From Treponema sp. UBA1233 (GTDB taxonomy: Bacteria; Spirochaetota; Spirochaetia; Treponematales; Treponemataceae): 31,455 nt of DNA. Location: NCBI GenBank assembly GCA_002309305.1, contig DBWR01000029.1:1-31455 (forward strand), given 5' to 3'. The position numbers were made by a program, and so were the translations under genes. This document shows positions 17,214 to 24,798 of the stretch, piece after piece (position 1 is the stretch's first letter; each line of letters begins with the position of its first letter). Under the pieces are notes generated by a model. The model was not told the DNA's origin. It saw only the letters and a list, made by a program, of their open reading frames with translations, and made no database searches.

Positions 17214-17225
17214 GGGTTAAATGCT

Positions 17226-18380
17226 ATGAGTTCTTCAAATCCATTGGATTCAGTATATTTTGTAAACCTGCCGGAACAGTTTTCCCTAAGCAAGGATGCG
17301 TTTCAGATTGACCCGTCGATTCCTCTTCCCGTACAAAAAAAGGACGGTCAGAAAGAAGATGGCTTTAATCCGGCTGAACTGACGGAAGAACAGATACTTT
17401 CCGGCATTCTGACAGTTCTTGCCCACGACCGCAACAATCCAAACCTGGACTATTACCGCAGCATACTGAACAAGGTTCGTCCCGCAATCAAAAAGGAGCT
17501 TCAGGAAGCTGCAATATTAAAGACCCGCGATGAGGACTGGGAATTTGCGGAGGAAATATGGTGGGCTTTGCATGGACTGGACCCCGAAAACAAGGCAATC
17601 ATCCTGAACATGGCCCTTTTCTACGACCAGAAGGCAGACAGTTACCGCCGCAACAATTTGATTGAGGATGCCGATGCATTTGACGACATGGCCATTCAAT
17701 ACTACAAGGAAGCTATGGATGCGGATCCAGAAATTCCGGATGCATTTTTTAACGCAGGATATTATTACCTCAAGAAACGTAATTTTGCCGATGCCCGTGG
17801 TGCCTTTGAAAGTTTCCTTGCCCTTTGCGCCGATACGCCTGATGAAGAAATGGGTGAAAACGGTATAGAAAAGAAACATGCCGCCCAGGAGCAGATTACC
17901 AAGATTAAAAACCGTAATCTTGAAAACGAACATTTCCACAAAGCATATGATTTGATTACCCGTGGGGAAGAAGAAAAGGGAATTGACGAAATCCGCCGAT
18001 TCCTGCAGGAAAATCCCGCCGTGTGGAATGCATGGTTTATGCTGGGATGGGGACTGCGCCGTCTGGGTCGTTTTGGTGATGCAAAAAAGGCATTTGAAAA
18101 AGCCCGTGAATGCGAGGGTGGTGACGAAAACGCCGATACGCTGAATGAGCTTGCAATCTGCCAGATGGAAACCGGTGAACTTGATGAAGCCAGAAATACC
18201 CTGGTGGAAGCGCTTGAAATGGATCCTGATAGCACGAAAATCATCAGCAACCTGGGATTTTTAAGCCTAAAGTGTGGAAACGAAGCAGAAGCCCGAAAAT
18301 TCTTTATGACCGTACTGGAGATAGATCCCGAAGACCCCATTGCCAAGGCCGAGTTAAAGGAACTATCCGCCGAAGTGTGA
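17226..18380 (+). CDS. TPR-repeat protein
   Basis: 384 aa, no signal peptide, acidic. Tetratricopeptide repeats are visible at about 155-200 (YYKEAMDADPEIPDAFFNAG), 265-296 (NAWFMLGWGLRRLGRFGDAK), 304-336 and 338-371 (NLGFLSLKCGNEAEARKFF), with a weaker one near 92-125. These are scaffolds for protein binding, and no enzymatic domain is seen. It follows the PilZ gene by 12 nt, with AAGGG 9 nt before its ATG, so both are one operon and may act together. It ends 20 nt from the convergent DUF192 gene, with no convincing terminator hairpin between them. Confidence 0.88.
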   Translation: MSSSNPLDSVYFVNLPEQFSLSKDAFQIDPSIPLPVQKKDGQKEDGFNPAELTEEQILSGILTVLAHDRNNPNLDYYRSILNKVRPAIKKELQEAAILKTRDEDWEFAEEIWWALHGLDPENKAIILNMALFYDQKADSYRRNNLIEDADAFDDMAIQYYKEAMDADPEIPDAFFNAGYYYLKKRNFADARGAFESFLALCADTPDEEMGENGIEKKHAAQEQITKIKNRNLENEHFHKAYDLITRGEEEKGIDEIRRFLQENPAVWNAWFMLGWGLRRLGRFGDAKKAFEKARECEGGDENADTLNELAICQMETGELDEARNTLVEALEMDPDSTKIISNLGFLSLKCGNEAEARKFFMTVLEIDPEDPIAKAELKELSAEV

Positions 18381-18400
18381 TTTTTTTCTGAAAATTTAAG

Positions 18401-18901
18401 CTATTTTATTCCGCGAAGTGGAAGGACTTGCTTGTCCGGGCCAATCCATTCAACCTTGTCGCCTTCCTTTATCCCGTTTTTCTTGAACCAGCCCTGTGGA
18501 ACCTCAAGTGCATAGCGTACTGAACGTGTGCTCGATACTGTTGCCTCACTGAATGGTGTCATGTCGAGTATGTCGGCAATGATGCCGTTGGAGTCTATGT
18601 ATGCGATGGAAAGTGGGTGTGGTGTGTTCTTCATCCAAAAGTGGAGTACCTGATCCTTTTCAAAAATAAAGAGCATTCCTGTTCCGTCGGGGATGTCCTT
18701 GCGGTTCATGAAGCCGTAGTTCCTTTCTTCTTCCTTTATGGCAAGTTCCGCACTCACAGATAGGGTGGTTTCGCTGCCGGAATCCTGCTGGCTGGATATG
18801 ACCAGTTCACGTACGGGCAGGTCAAATTTCTTTCCGCTGCATGAAAAAACCGAAATGACGGTTAACATGAGGAAAAACGGTAGGGATGAGGATTTTTTCA
18901 T
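18401..18901 (-). CDS. DUF192 family lipoprotein
   Basis: 166 aa. A signal peptide ends in a VFSC lipobox, with Cys21 the likely lipid site (spirochaete lipoboxes are lax). The rest is a complete DUF192 domain: GFMNR (63-67), GTGMLFIF, FWMKNTPHPLSIAYID, then YALEVPQGWF near the C-terminus. The family is a small beta-barrel found in secreted or lipid-anchored proteins, function unknown. It is the last gene of a three-gene unit, 3 nt downstream of the small secreted protein. Confidence 0.88.
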   Translation of the reverse strand: MKKSSSLPFFLMLTVISVFSCSGKKFDLPVRELVISSQQDSGSETTLSVSAELAIKEEERNYGFMNRKDIPDGTGMLFIFEKDQVLHFWMKNTPHPLSIAYIDSNGIIADILDMTPFSEATVSSTRSVRYALEVPQGWFKKNGIKEGDKVEWIGPDKQVLPLRGIK

Positions 18902-18904
18902 TTA

Positions 18905-19447
18905 TCAGAGGCCTTCCAGGAAATGCTGCTGGTTGTTTTCGATGACCGCATTGTCCACACGGGACTGTTCCATAAGACTGTCAAAGACTTTTTTGTCGGT
19001 ATACTTGATGGAAAGCGGGCGTTCAAGCGAAATCATTACCGAATCATTTACCCATTCCGATTTGGATGGATTCAAGGAACTGGGCAGGCCATATTTGTTG
19101 CACAGCGTACTGAATACGGAATAGTGGTCCATTTTTTCGGTTTTGATGTTGATTGTAATTATGTAGAGCTTGTCTTCGTAGAACTGAAACCAGCATCTGT
19201 CCAAAAATGAGTATGGGGCGGTGCGGGATGTGTCCGTCTCTATGATGGAACGGTTTTCTCCTGGTAAAAGTGAAACGTCCCTGTCGCCACGGTATCCGAA
19301 TTGACCGTCCTTCTTGAGTGCTTCCTTTACTTCATCAACGCTCATTCCAAGATGAATGCCTGCATATCCGTCGGGAAGCGAACTTTGTGCGGTAAGAAAG
19401 CCGAGTGGAATTAAAAATGCCAAAAGTGCTGTAACTAATCTTTTCAT
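18905..19447 (-). CDS. Small secreted protein of unknown function
   Basis: 180 aa. The signal peptide is 1-20 (cut likely after LTA). The start of the mature part, DGYAGIHLGMSVDEVKEAL, recalls the GxxxxMSxxEV entry of BamE/SmpA-like folds, and FLDRCWFQFYEDKLYIITI continues in that style, but the similarity is weak and I do not assign the family. Single Cys85 and Cys116 could form a disulfide. Its ATG overlaps the stop of the cyclic-nucleotide protein gene (ATGA), indicating coupled translation. Confidence 0.8.
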   Translation of the reverse strand: MKRLVTALLAFLIPLGFLTAQSSLPDGYAGIHLGMSVDEVKEALKKDGQFGYRGDRDVSLLPGENRSIIETDTSRTAPYSFLDRCWFQFYEDKLYIITINIKTEKMDHYSVFSTLCNKYGLPSSLNPSKSEWVNDSVMISLERPLSIKYTDKKVFDSLMEQSRVDNAVIENNQQHFLEGL

Positions 19448-20637
19448 TTTTCTCGCTTTGTGTTCTGCTTGCGGTAGAATGCCGCCTGCTTTATGAGTTC
19501 CTGAATGTCCGGAATTCTAACTTTTCCGCCAACCAGCTTTACGTTGGGATCATTGTACAGCTCGGAAATTGCCTGAGCCTTGTCGTGCTGTGTAATTCCA
19601 CACAGGTTTACGATGTCTTCCGGTGTAAGGTCCGTCTGGTATGCGGATCCCTTTGCAACCGAAATCTTCTGCTTTTCGATTTGAAGGGCAAGCATGTCTA
19701 TCATCTTTTCCCTTGGCTGCTGGAGTGATGTATTTGCAAGCTGCCTGTACATGGACCAGAGTCGGTCTGCAAGCATGGTTGTGAGTCTTGAAATCATCTG
19801 GGGCTGGGTTGCTACCATCTGGTCAAAGTTCTCGCGGTTTACGACCATAAGACGGCATGCGTCATGTGCAATTGCTGATGCTGAACGGGGCTTGTTTTCC
19901 AAAAGTGCCATCTCACCGAACATGTCGCCTTTCTTAAGCATGGCAAGGGTAACTTCCTCTCCGTCTACAACCTTTGTAATCTTTACGGATCCTTCCTGAA
20001 TGATGAACATGTCACCGCCGTACTGGTTTTCAGAGAAAATCATCGTGTTCTTGGGGTAGTCGCGGGTAAGATCACCGTTGCTTTCAAAATAAACGGCATG
20101 GGTCCTTCCCTTGAGCTGAACGAACTTCTTTTTGGCGTCTTCGATGTGGACTCCCTGAGGACATGCCTTTATATATTGATAGTATGCATAAATCGCTATG
20201 TCAGAAAAACCACCACGGTCGTAGTATTGTGCCACGGAAAAGAGCTGTTCGGGGCTTTCTGCTACGGTTTTCTTGAGGGTAAGTTTTGTAAGGTTGTCGT
20301 TCAAGTCACGCATTTCCTTTGTAAACGCACGTACAATCTTCATGGCAACGGGTGTATTGCGCATGATCAATTCAGGATACTGATCCCGGCGTACCATGAT
20401 TGCAACGACATCTGTCAGGGCCATTACGTTTTCTGACTGGCTGTGTCCCGACATGCACGGAATAACTCCCACAAAGTCACCTGGACCAAGCATTGACGGC
20501 TGGGCACCAGGAATCTGAGTTTCATGGTAACAGCTTACTTTGCCGCTCTGAATGATGAAAAAACGGTCGATACCGGGGGTACCTTCAACGAGGATGTAAG
20601 AATTCGGTTTAAAATTTACAAACGCTAACTGTAGCAC
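19444..20637 (-). CDS. Dual cyclic-nucleotide-binding-domain regulator
   Basis: 397 aa from the GTG at 20637. Two cAMP-receptor-like domains flank a helical, TPR-like linker. Numbered from the ATG at 20667: domain 1 about 12-120; linker 135-185; domain 2 about 190-300. Domain 2 has a canonical phosphate-binding cassette, GEMALLENKPRSASA (Glu252, Arg261, Ser262). Domain 1 has a degenerate one (VGVIPCMSGHSQSEN). Residues about 315-400 look like a winged helix (DLTPEDIVNLCGITQHDKAQAI). Cyclic nucleotide binding is plausible for domain 2 only; DNA binding is inference. GAGGG lies 9 nt before the GTG, whereas the ATG at 20667 (10 residues longer) directly abuts its AGAGG. First gene of a three-gene operon. 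Confidence 0.87.
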   Translation of the reverse strand: MLQLAFVNFKPNSYILVEGTPGIDRFFIIQSGKVSCYHETQIPGAQPSMLGPGDFVGVIPCMSGHSQSENVMALTDVVAIMVRRDQYPELIMRNTPVAMKIVRAFTKEMRDLNDNLTKLTLKKTVAESPEQLFSVAQYYDRGGFSDIAIYAYYQYIKACPQGVHIEDAKKKFVQLKGRTHAVYFESNGDLTRDYPKNTMIFSENQYGGDMFIIQEGSVKITKVVDGEEVTLAMLKKGDMFGEMALLENKPRSASAIAHDACRLMVVNRENFDQMVATQPQMISRLTTMLADRLWSMYRQLANTSLQQPREKMIDMLALQIEKQKISVAKGSAYQTDLTPEDIVNLCGITQHDKAQAISELYNDPNVKLVGGKVRIPDIQELIKQAAFYRKQNTKREK

Positions 20638-20708
20638 TTTTACTGTCCCTCTATAACTATGAAACATCCTCTGCCACAGAAAGTTGCATCAAATGTTTCA
20701 ATAATATA

Positions 20709-20737
20709 AGTATAATTTCCAGAGTACAATCTGTCAA
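20709..20737 (-). promoter_or_regulatory. Near-consensus promoter of the cyclic-nucleotide regulator operon
   Basis: Minus strand TTGACA (20737-20732), 17-nt spacer, TATACT (20714-20709). Predicted start near 20702, in the gap downstream of murB, so this operon is separate from murB. Confidence 0.8.
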
Positions 20738-20761
20738 TTCATTATCGGATAAAAAAGTGAT

Positions 20762-21832
20762 TTACACAAATATTATTTCAGGTTCAAGGTTGAAACCTGT
20801 ATTTTCGTGCACTTTTTCCCGGACAAATGACACGAGTTTCCTTATGTCCGCCGCGCTTGCCGTTCCATTGTTGATTATGAAGTTGCCATGCCATGGAGCC
20901 ACCTGTGCGCCTCCGATTTTGGTTCCCTTGAGGCCGACTTCATCTATAATCGCTCCGCTGGGCTTCCCGTATGCATGGTTGTTCTTGAAAACGCTGCCCG
21001 AACTGGGTGCCTTGAACTGTCCCTTGTCCTGCCTGTCCTGGATCCGCATCATGTTTTTCTGCTTTATGTAGTCCTGAATGGCCGGATTTGCCGTCTGACC
21101 GCCGCAAATGTAGGGGTCAAGAGCCAGAAGTTCCATTGTAACCATTGTAATCAGCCGCCTTTTCTTTTGGAAGGGGGATTTTTTGTAGTCCCAGTCGGCT
21201 TTGTCTTCCGTCATTGTGTAGGTTTTGATGAATGAATCGTATTTGATGTCGTATGGAGACATGGATTCAATTCCCACCGGTATGGCATCAAGGTCTATGT
21301 ACCTGACTGATTTTATTGTAGAAGAAAAATCCGTTTCGTAACAGCGGGCGTTCATGTAAGTTGCACCACCGACAGTCCCCGGCAGACCCGCAAATGTTTC
21401 AAGACCGGTAATTCCATACCTTTCGCACCACTGGCTGAGTTCCTGAATCTGGGTTCCAGACTGGACTTCAACTTCGACTCTTACCGCTTCCTTTGCATTC
21501 GGGTAATCTTCAACTGAAAACTGGTCAAGGGTTTTGGGGAAAAGAGAAATCCCTGACATTGAACGGCTTGCAATGACCGCGCCAGAGAAACCTTCATCAT
21601 TTACGACAACATTGCTTCCACCGCCGAGTATAAACACTTTTATTCCGCTCTGCCTGCAGATGGATACCGCCACCGCTGCCGATACTTCGTTCTGCGGCCG
21701 TATGAATATCTGGGCCGGACCTCCGACCCTCATCGTAGTCAAATCACTTAGAGGAACTGAATATTCAATAGAACCGCTGAAAAGGGGAGAGTTCTTGATA
21801 TTTTCTCCTATTTCACGTATGCTATAAGACAT
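20762..21832 (-). CDS. murB: UDP-N-acetylenolpyruvoylglucosamine reductase
   Basis: FAD enzyme that reduces UDP-GlcNAc-enolpyruvate to UDP-MurNAc in peptidoglycan synthesis; 356 aa. Motifs: TTMRVGGPA, the FAD-binding ILGGGSNVVV (68-77), FAGLPGTVGGATYMNARCYE (147-166, Arg163), the proton-donor serine region SSGSVFKN (Ser280), and the C-terminal LEPE with a conserved Glu. The YMNARCYE and SSGSVFKN forms suit type II MurB. The frame could be read from 21952, but the extra 40 residues do not look like MurB, so the ATG at 21832 is used. No Shine-Dalgarno is present; an extended -10 box ends 8 nt upstream. Confidence 0.95.
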   Translation of the reverse strand: MSYSIREIGENIKNSPLFSGSIEYSVPLSDLTTMRVGGPAQIFIRPQNEVSAAVAVSICRQSGIKVFILGGGSNVVVNDEGFSGAVIASRSMSGISLFPKTLDQFSVEDYPNAKEAVRVEVEVQSGTQIQELSQWCERYGITGLETFAGLPGTVGGATYMNARCYETDFSSTIKSVRYIDLDAIPVGIESMSPYDIKYDSFIKTYTMTEDKADWDYKKSPFQKKRRLITMVTMELLALDPYICGGQTANPAIQDYIKQKNMMRIQDRQDKGQFKAPSSGSVFKNNHAYGKPSGAIIDEVGLKGTKIGGAQVAPWHGNFIINNGTASAADIRKLVSFVREKVHENTGFNLEPEIIFV

Positions 21833-21839
21833 ACCATAT

Positions 21840-21848
21840 ATTATGGCA
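21840..21848 (-). promoter_or_regulatory. Extended -10 element at the murB start
   Basis: Minus strand TGC-CATAAT (21848-21840) is a TGn-extended -10; seven bases follow before the murB ATG. No good -35 box is seen 16-18 nt upstream. It implies a leaderless murB mRNA. Confidence 0.45.
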
Positions 21849-21896
21849 CAATTATGTAAAAAAATCGAGTAGCAATTGGAAGTTTGCGGAGGAATT

Positions 21897-23465
21897 ATGG
21901 GATTACGTTTGTTTAACACTATGGGCCGTACTTTGCAGGATTTTACACCCATTACGCCGGGATTCGCCGGTTTTTATGGTTGTGGACCCACTGTATATAA
22001 CTATGCTCATATCGGAAATCTCCGCGCCTATGTTTTTCTTGACATTCTGGACAAGACACTCACCTTTTTGGGATATGACATCAAGCACGTCATGAACATT
22101 ACCGATGTGGGACACCTTACCGATGACGGTGACGACGGTGAGGATAAAATGGCAAAATCTGCGGCCGAGCGGCACCAGAGCGTTCTGGAAGTGGCACAGT
22201 TCTATACTGAAGCCTACATGAAGGACATCGACGCCCTGAACATCCGTCATCCTGATGTAATCTGCAAGGCAACTGAGCATATTCCCGACATGATAGATCT
22301 TATCAGGCAGATAGAGGCAAACGGCCACACTTATATGGCTGGCGGAAACCTTTATTACGACATTTCGACATATCCCGACTACGGAAAGCTTGCAAACCTG
22401 AATCTGGATGAGCTTAAGGCTGGGGCTGGAAAACGAAAGGTTGTTGTTGTAGATGAAAACAAGCGCAATCCCGGTGATTTTGTACTCTGGTTCACCAATT
22501 CAAAGTTCAAGGATCAGGCCATGACATGGGACAGTCCGTGGGGTCGCGGTTATCCTGGCTGGCATATTGAATGTTCTGCCATGAGTATGAAATACCTTGG
22601 AAAGCATTTTGACATTCACACAGGCGGCATAGACCACATTCCCGTGCATCATACAAACGAAATTGCCCAGAGCGAGGGAAGCTTTTCTGAGGAAGAAAGG
22701 GCAAAAGGTCCGTGGGTAAACTACTGGCTCCACAACGAATTCCTGATTCTGGAAGGCGGCAAGATGAGCAAGTCCAGCGGTCATTTCATAACACTGCAGA
22801 CAAGCCTCCCTGAAGAAACAGGATTTTCGCTTAAGGACAACGGATACGAGCCTTTGGATTACCGCTTTTTCCTTTTGGGCGGACATTACCGTAAGCCTCT
22901 TCTTTTCAGCTTTGATGCCCTGGACAGTGCAAAAAACAGCCGTGCAGCCCTGCATGGACGCGTTGCAAAACTGATTGCCCGTGCCAATGGTGATGAAGGA
23001 CTTGGGCTTACAAAAGAGAATTATAAGGACGTTTTGAGCGGAATTGAATGTGATGCCGAATCCCTTGCAAAATTCCGCGAAGGACTTGAAAACGATCTTG
23101 CCACTCCGGTTGCCATGGCCGCAATGCAAAAGGCCGCAGGTGCAAAAGGTGACATAAAGGCCGGTTCCGCATTGGCTTCGATTTTGAAAATGGATGCGGT
23201 TTTGAGCCTGGATGTGATAAAGGGTGGTTTTGACGCTCTGGACAAGCAGTCAGCTATAAACGTATCTGCTTCCGGTGCCGGTTCTTCTTCCATCCATGAG
23301 GGGGATCCTGAGGCTGCAGAAATCGATGCCCTGGTTATGGAAAGGACAAATGCAAAGAAAAACAGGGATTTTGCCCGTGCAGACCAGATTCGTGATGAAC
23401 TGACCTCCCGCGGGATTGTGGTCACTGATACGCCAAATGGTCCTGTCTGGGAGCGGAAAAAATAG
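21897..23465 (+). CDS. cysS: Cysteinyl-tRNA synthetase
   Basis: Charges tRNA-Cys; class I synthetase, 522 aa. The HIGN signature is at 38-41 and KMSKS at 289-293. Zinc ligands match E. coli Cys28, Cys209, His234, Glu238: here Cys29, Cys226, His251, Glu255. The C-terminal tRNA-binding part includes KNRDFARADQIRDEL. It is about 60 residues longer than the E. coli enzyme; part of this is an insertion near 170-190 (AGAGKRKVVVVDENKR). The ATG is set by GGAGGA 3 nt upstream; an upstream TTG at 21876 lacks support. The ECF sigma gene follows after 42 nt. Confidence 0.97.
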   Translation: MGLRLFNTMGRTLQDFTPITPGFAGFYGCGPTVYNYAHIGNLRAYVFLDILDKTLTFLGYDIKHVMNITDVGHLTDDGDDGEDKMAKSAAERHQSVLEVAQFYTEAYMKDIDALNIRHPDVICKATEHIPDMIDLIRQIEANGHTYMAGGNLYYDISTYPDYGKLANLNLDELKAGAGKRKVVVVDENKRNPGDFVLWFTNSKFKDQAMTWDSPWGRGYPGWHIECSAMSMKYLGKHFDIHTGGIDHIPVHHTNEIAQSEGSFSEEERAKGPWVNYWLHNEFLILEGGKMSKSSGHFITLQTSLPEETGFSLKDNGYEPLDYRFFLLGGHYRKPLLFSFDALDSAKNSRAALHGRVAKLIARANGDEGLGLTKENYKDVLSGIECDAESLAKFREGLENDLATPVAMAAMQKAAGAKGDIKAGSALASILKMDAVLSLDVIKGGFDALDKQSAINVSASGAGSSSIHEGDPEAAEIDALVMERTNAKKNRDFARADQIRDELTSRGIVVTDTPNGPVWERKK

Positions 23466-23466
23466 G

Positions 23467-23485
23467 ACAATTTTATTATAATTGT
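23467..23485. repeat. AT-rich inverted repeat upstream of the sigma gene
   Basis: ACAATT (23467-23472) and AATTGT (23480-23485) are exact reverse complements with a 7-nt gap; the right arm overlaps a TATAAT (23477-23482). It is a possible operator or internal promoter for the sigma gene. No matching -35 box is seen, so this is tentative. Confidence 0.4.
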
Positions 23486-23507
23486 ATGTAACGCAAGAGG
23501 AAATGAA

Positions 23508-24059
23508 GTGTTTATAGATAAGAAAGAGACCGGGGAAATTCACTGTGATGATCCTGATGACTTTAGAAAATTATATGATGCCACGATGCAGCTTCTTTTT
23601 AAGGTTGCCTTCCGCGTTGTAAATGATGAGGAAGCGGCCGAAGATCTGGTGCATGACTCGTACATCAAGGCTAACGAAAAGAAACTGGTTTTTCCAAGTC
23701 TTGATGATGCAAAGTTCTGGCTTATACGCGTGGTAAAGAATGCTTCCCTGAATTATGCAAAAAGAAAAACAAGGGAGGCAAAGGCATATCATAAGGCCCT
23801 CTATGAGGGACGTCAGCAGATGGACGGTGGGGAAGTTGATCTCCTGAAGTCGGAAACAGTGGATAAGGTCAAGGCGGCTCTGGAACTGCTGCCGGAAAAG
23901 CTTCGTGAAGTGCTTGTCCTTCGTGAATACGGGGATATGAATTATAAGGAAATTGGCCAGATGCTTGGAATTACCGAAGGAAACGTAAAGGTCCGGGTAT
24001 TCCGTGCGCGGGAACAGTTAATAAAACTGATAGGAGAAGACGATGTCTACATGTCCTGA
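23508..24059 (+). CDS. ECF-family RNA polymerase sigma factor
   Basis: 183 aa, sigma70 family group 4. Region 2 is at about 20-88 (LYDATMQLLFKVAFRVVND, then AAEDLVHDSYIKANE, then AKFWLIRVVKNASLNYAKR); region 4 at about 118-172 (LPEKLREVLVLREYGDMNYKEIGQMLGITEGNVKVRVFRAREQL, a clear helix-turn-helix). The start is GTG with AGAGG 7 nt upstream; the nearby ATG at 23503 runs into a stop. It corresponds by type and place to the rpoE-like sigma factor that I recall near cysS in T. pallidum (unverified). The anti-sigma gene overlaps its end by 17 nt. Confidence 0.94.
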   Translation: MFIDKKETGEIHCDDPDDFRKLYDATMQLLFKVAFRVVNDEEAAEDLVHDSYIKANEKKLVFPSLDDAKFWLIRVVKNASLNYAKRKTREAKAYHKALYEGRQQMDGGEVDLLKSETVDKVKAALELLPEKLREVLVLREYGDMNYKEIGQMLGITEGNVKVRVFRAREQLIKLIGEDDVYMS

Positions 24060-24798
24060 AAAAGATATTCATTCAATATATCTCGATAATGAACTGCCGG
24101 CTACCTATGTCGCAGAATACGAGGCTCACATTGCAGAATGTCCGGAGTGCAGGAAAAAGCTGGAACAATTGCGCATGATGCACAAGGTTTTTAATGCGGA
24201 CTCAAAGAACATGGAGCTTTCTGAGCGTGATTTGGAAGACAGTTTTGCACGCCTTCAGGCACGCCTTTCCTATTCAAGACATACAAAGGATGAACGTGTG
24301 CTTACGTTTACCCCTAAAAAGGCCGTATATGCCCTTGCCGGAGCCGCCGCTGCATTGGCTGTTTTTGTCCTTCCATCCCAGTTCATGAAGAAATCTGAAC
24401 CCGCGGCAGAAATGACAGCTCAAGTTCCTCAGGTTGCCCTTGCCAGTAAGGTCTCATATCCGGCAAATGTACCGATTCACATCGACGGAGAACTCAGCCC
24501 GGAAACTTTGGAAGAACTCTTTGCCGATGGAGAAGTTGTGGACACCGATGTCGGAACAGGAATGCTCAATACCCAGATTGGAACTATGGGATATGTAAAC
24601 CCAGGAATTTCAACGGTCGGTATGACGACGGGACAGGCTCAAAACGTTATGGTAGTTAAAATCAACGGGCAGGATGCTGTAATGCTTCAGCCTGTTCAGG
24701 GTATACTTGGTGAAGATAAAGTTGAAGAAGACGAGACTTTCTCTGTTGAATTATCATTCGGTCAGTTCCACTTTAAGGCCCAGGGTGGACCAAAGTGA
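24043..24798 (+). CDS. Transmembrane zinc-type anti-sigma factor
   Basis: 251 aa. The cytoplasmic N-terminus is a ZAS/zf-HC2 domain: His29-x3-Cys33-x2-Cys36, with upstream Cys4 and His10 and the usual IYLDNELP stretch. One transmembrane helix (about 95-112) leads to an outer domain (113-251) of unknown fold, with Gly/Met/Val-rich strands and DGELSPETLEELFADGE. It should hold the upstream ECF sigma factor at the membrane and release it on an envelope or redox signal. AGGAG lies 6 nt before the ATG, inside the end of the sigma gene. The stop overlaps the next start (GTGA). Confidence 0.9.
   Translation: MSTCPEKDIHSIYLDNELPATYVAEYEAHIAECPECRKKLEQLRMMHKVFNADSKNMELSERDLEDSFARLQARLSYSRHTKDERVLTFTPKKAVYALAGAAAALAVFVLPSQFMKKSEPAAEMTAQVPQVALASKVSYPANVPIHIDGELSPETLEELFADGEVVDTDVGTGMLNTQIGTMGYVNPGISTVGMTTGQAQNVMVVKINGQDAVMLQPVQGILGEDKVEEDETFSVELSFGQFHFKAQGGPK

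Noticed and set aside
17765..18346. 193-aa open frame on the minus strand
   Set aside because: It lies wholly inside the TPR gene, which has clear repeats and good translation signals; the reverse product is Ser/Arg-rich low complexity, typical of an antisense shadow.
21833..21952. 40-residue N-terminal extension of MurB
   Set aside because: It overlaps the cysS start region, has no MurB similarity, and an extended -10 element lies within it.
22500..23129. 209-aa open frame on the minus strand
   Set aside because: Antisense to cysS motifs; no ribosome-binding site or recognisable domain.
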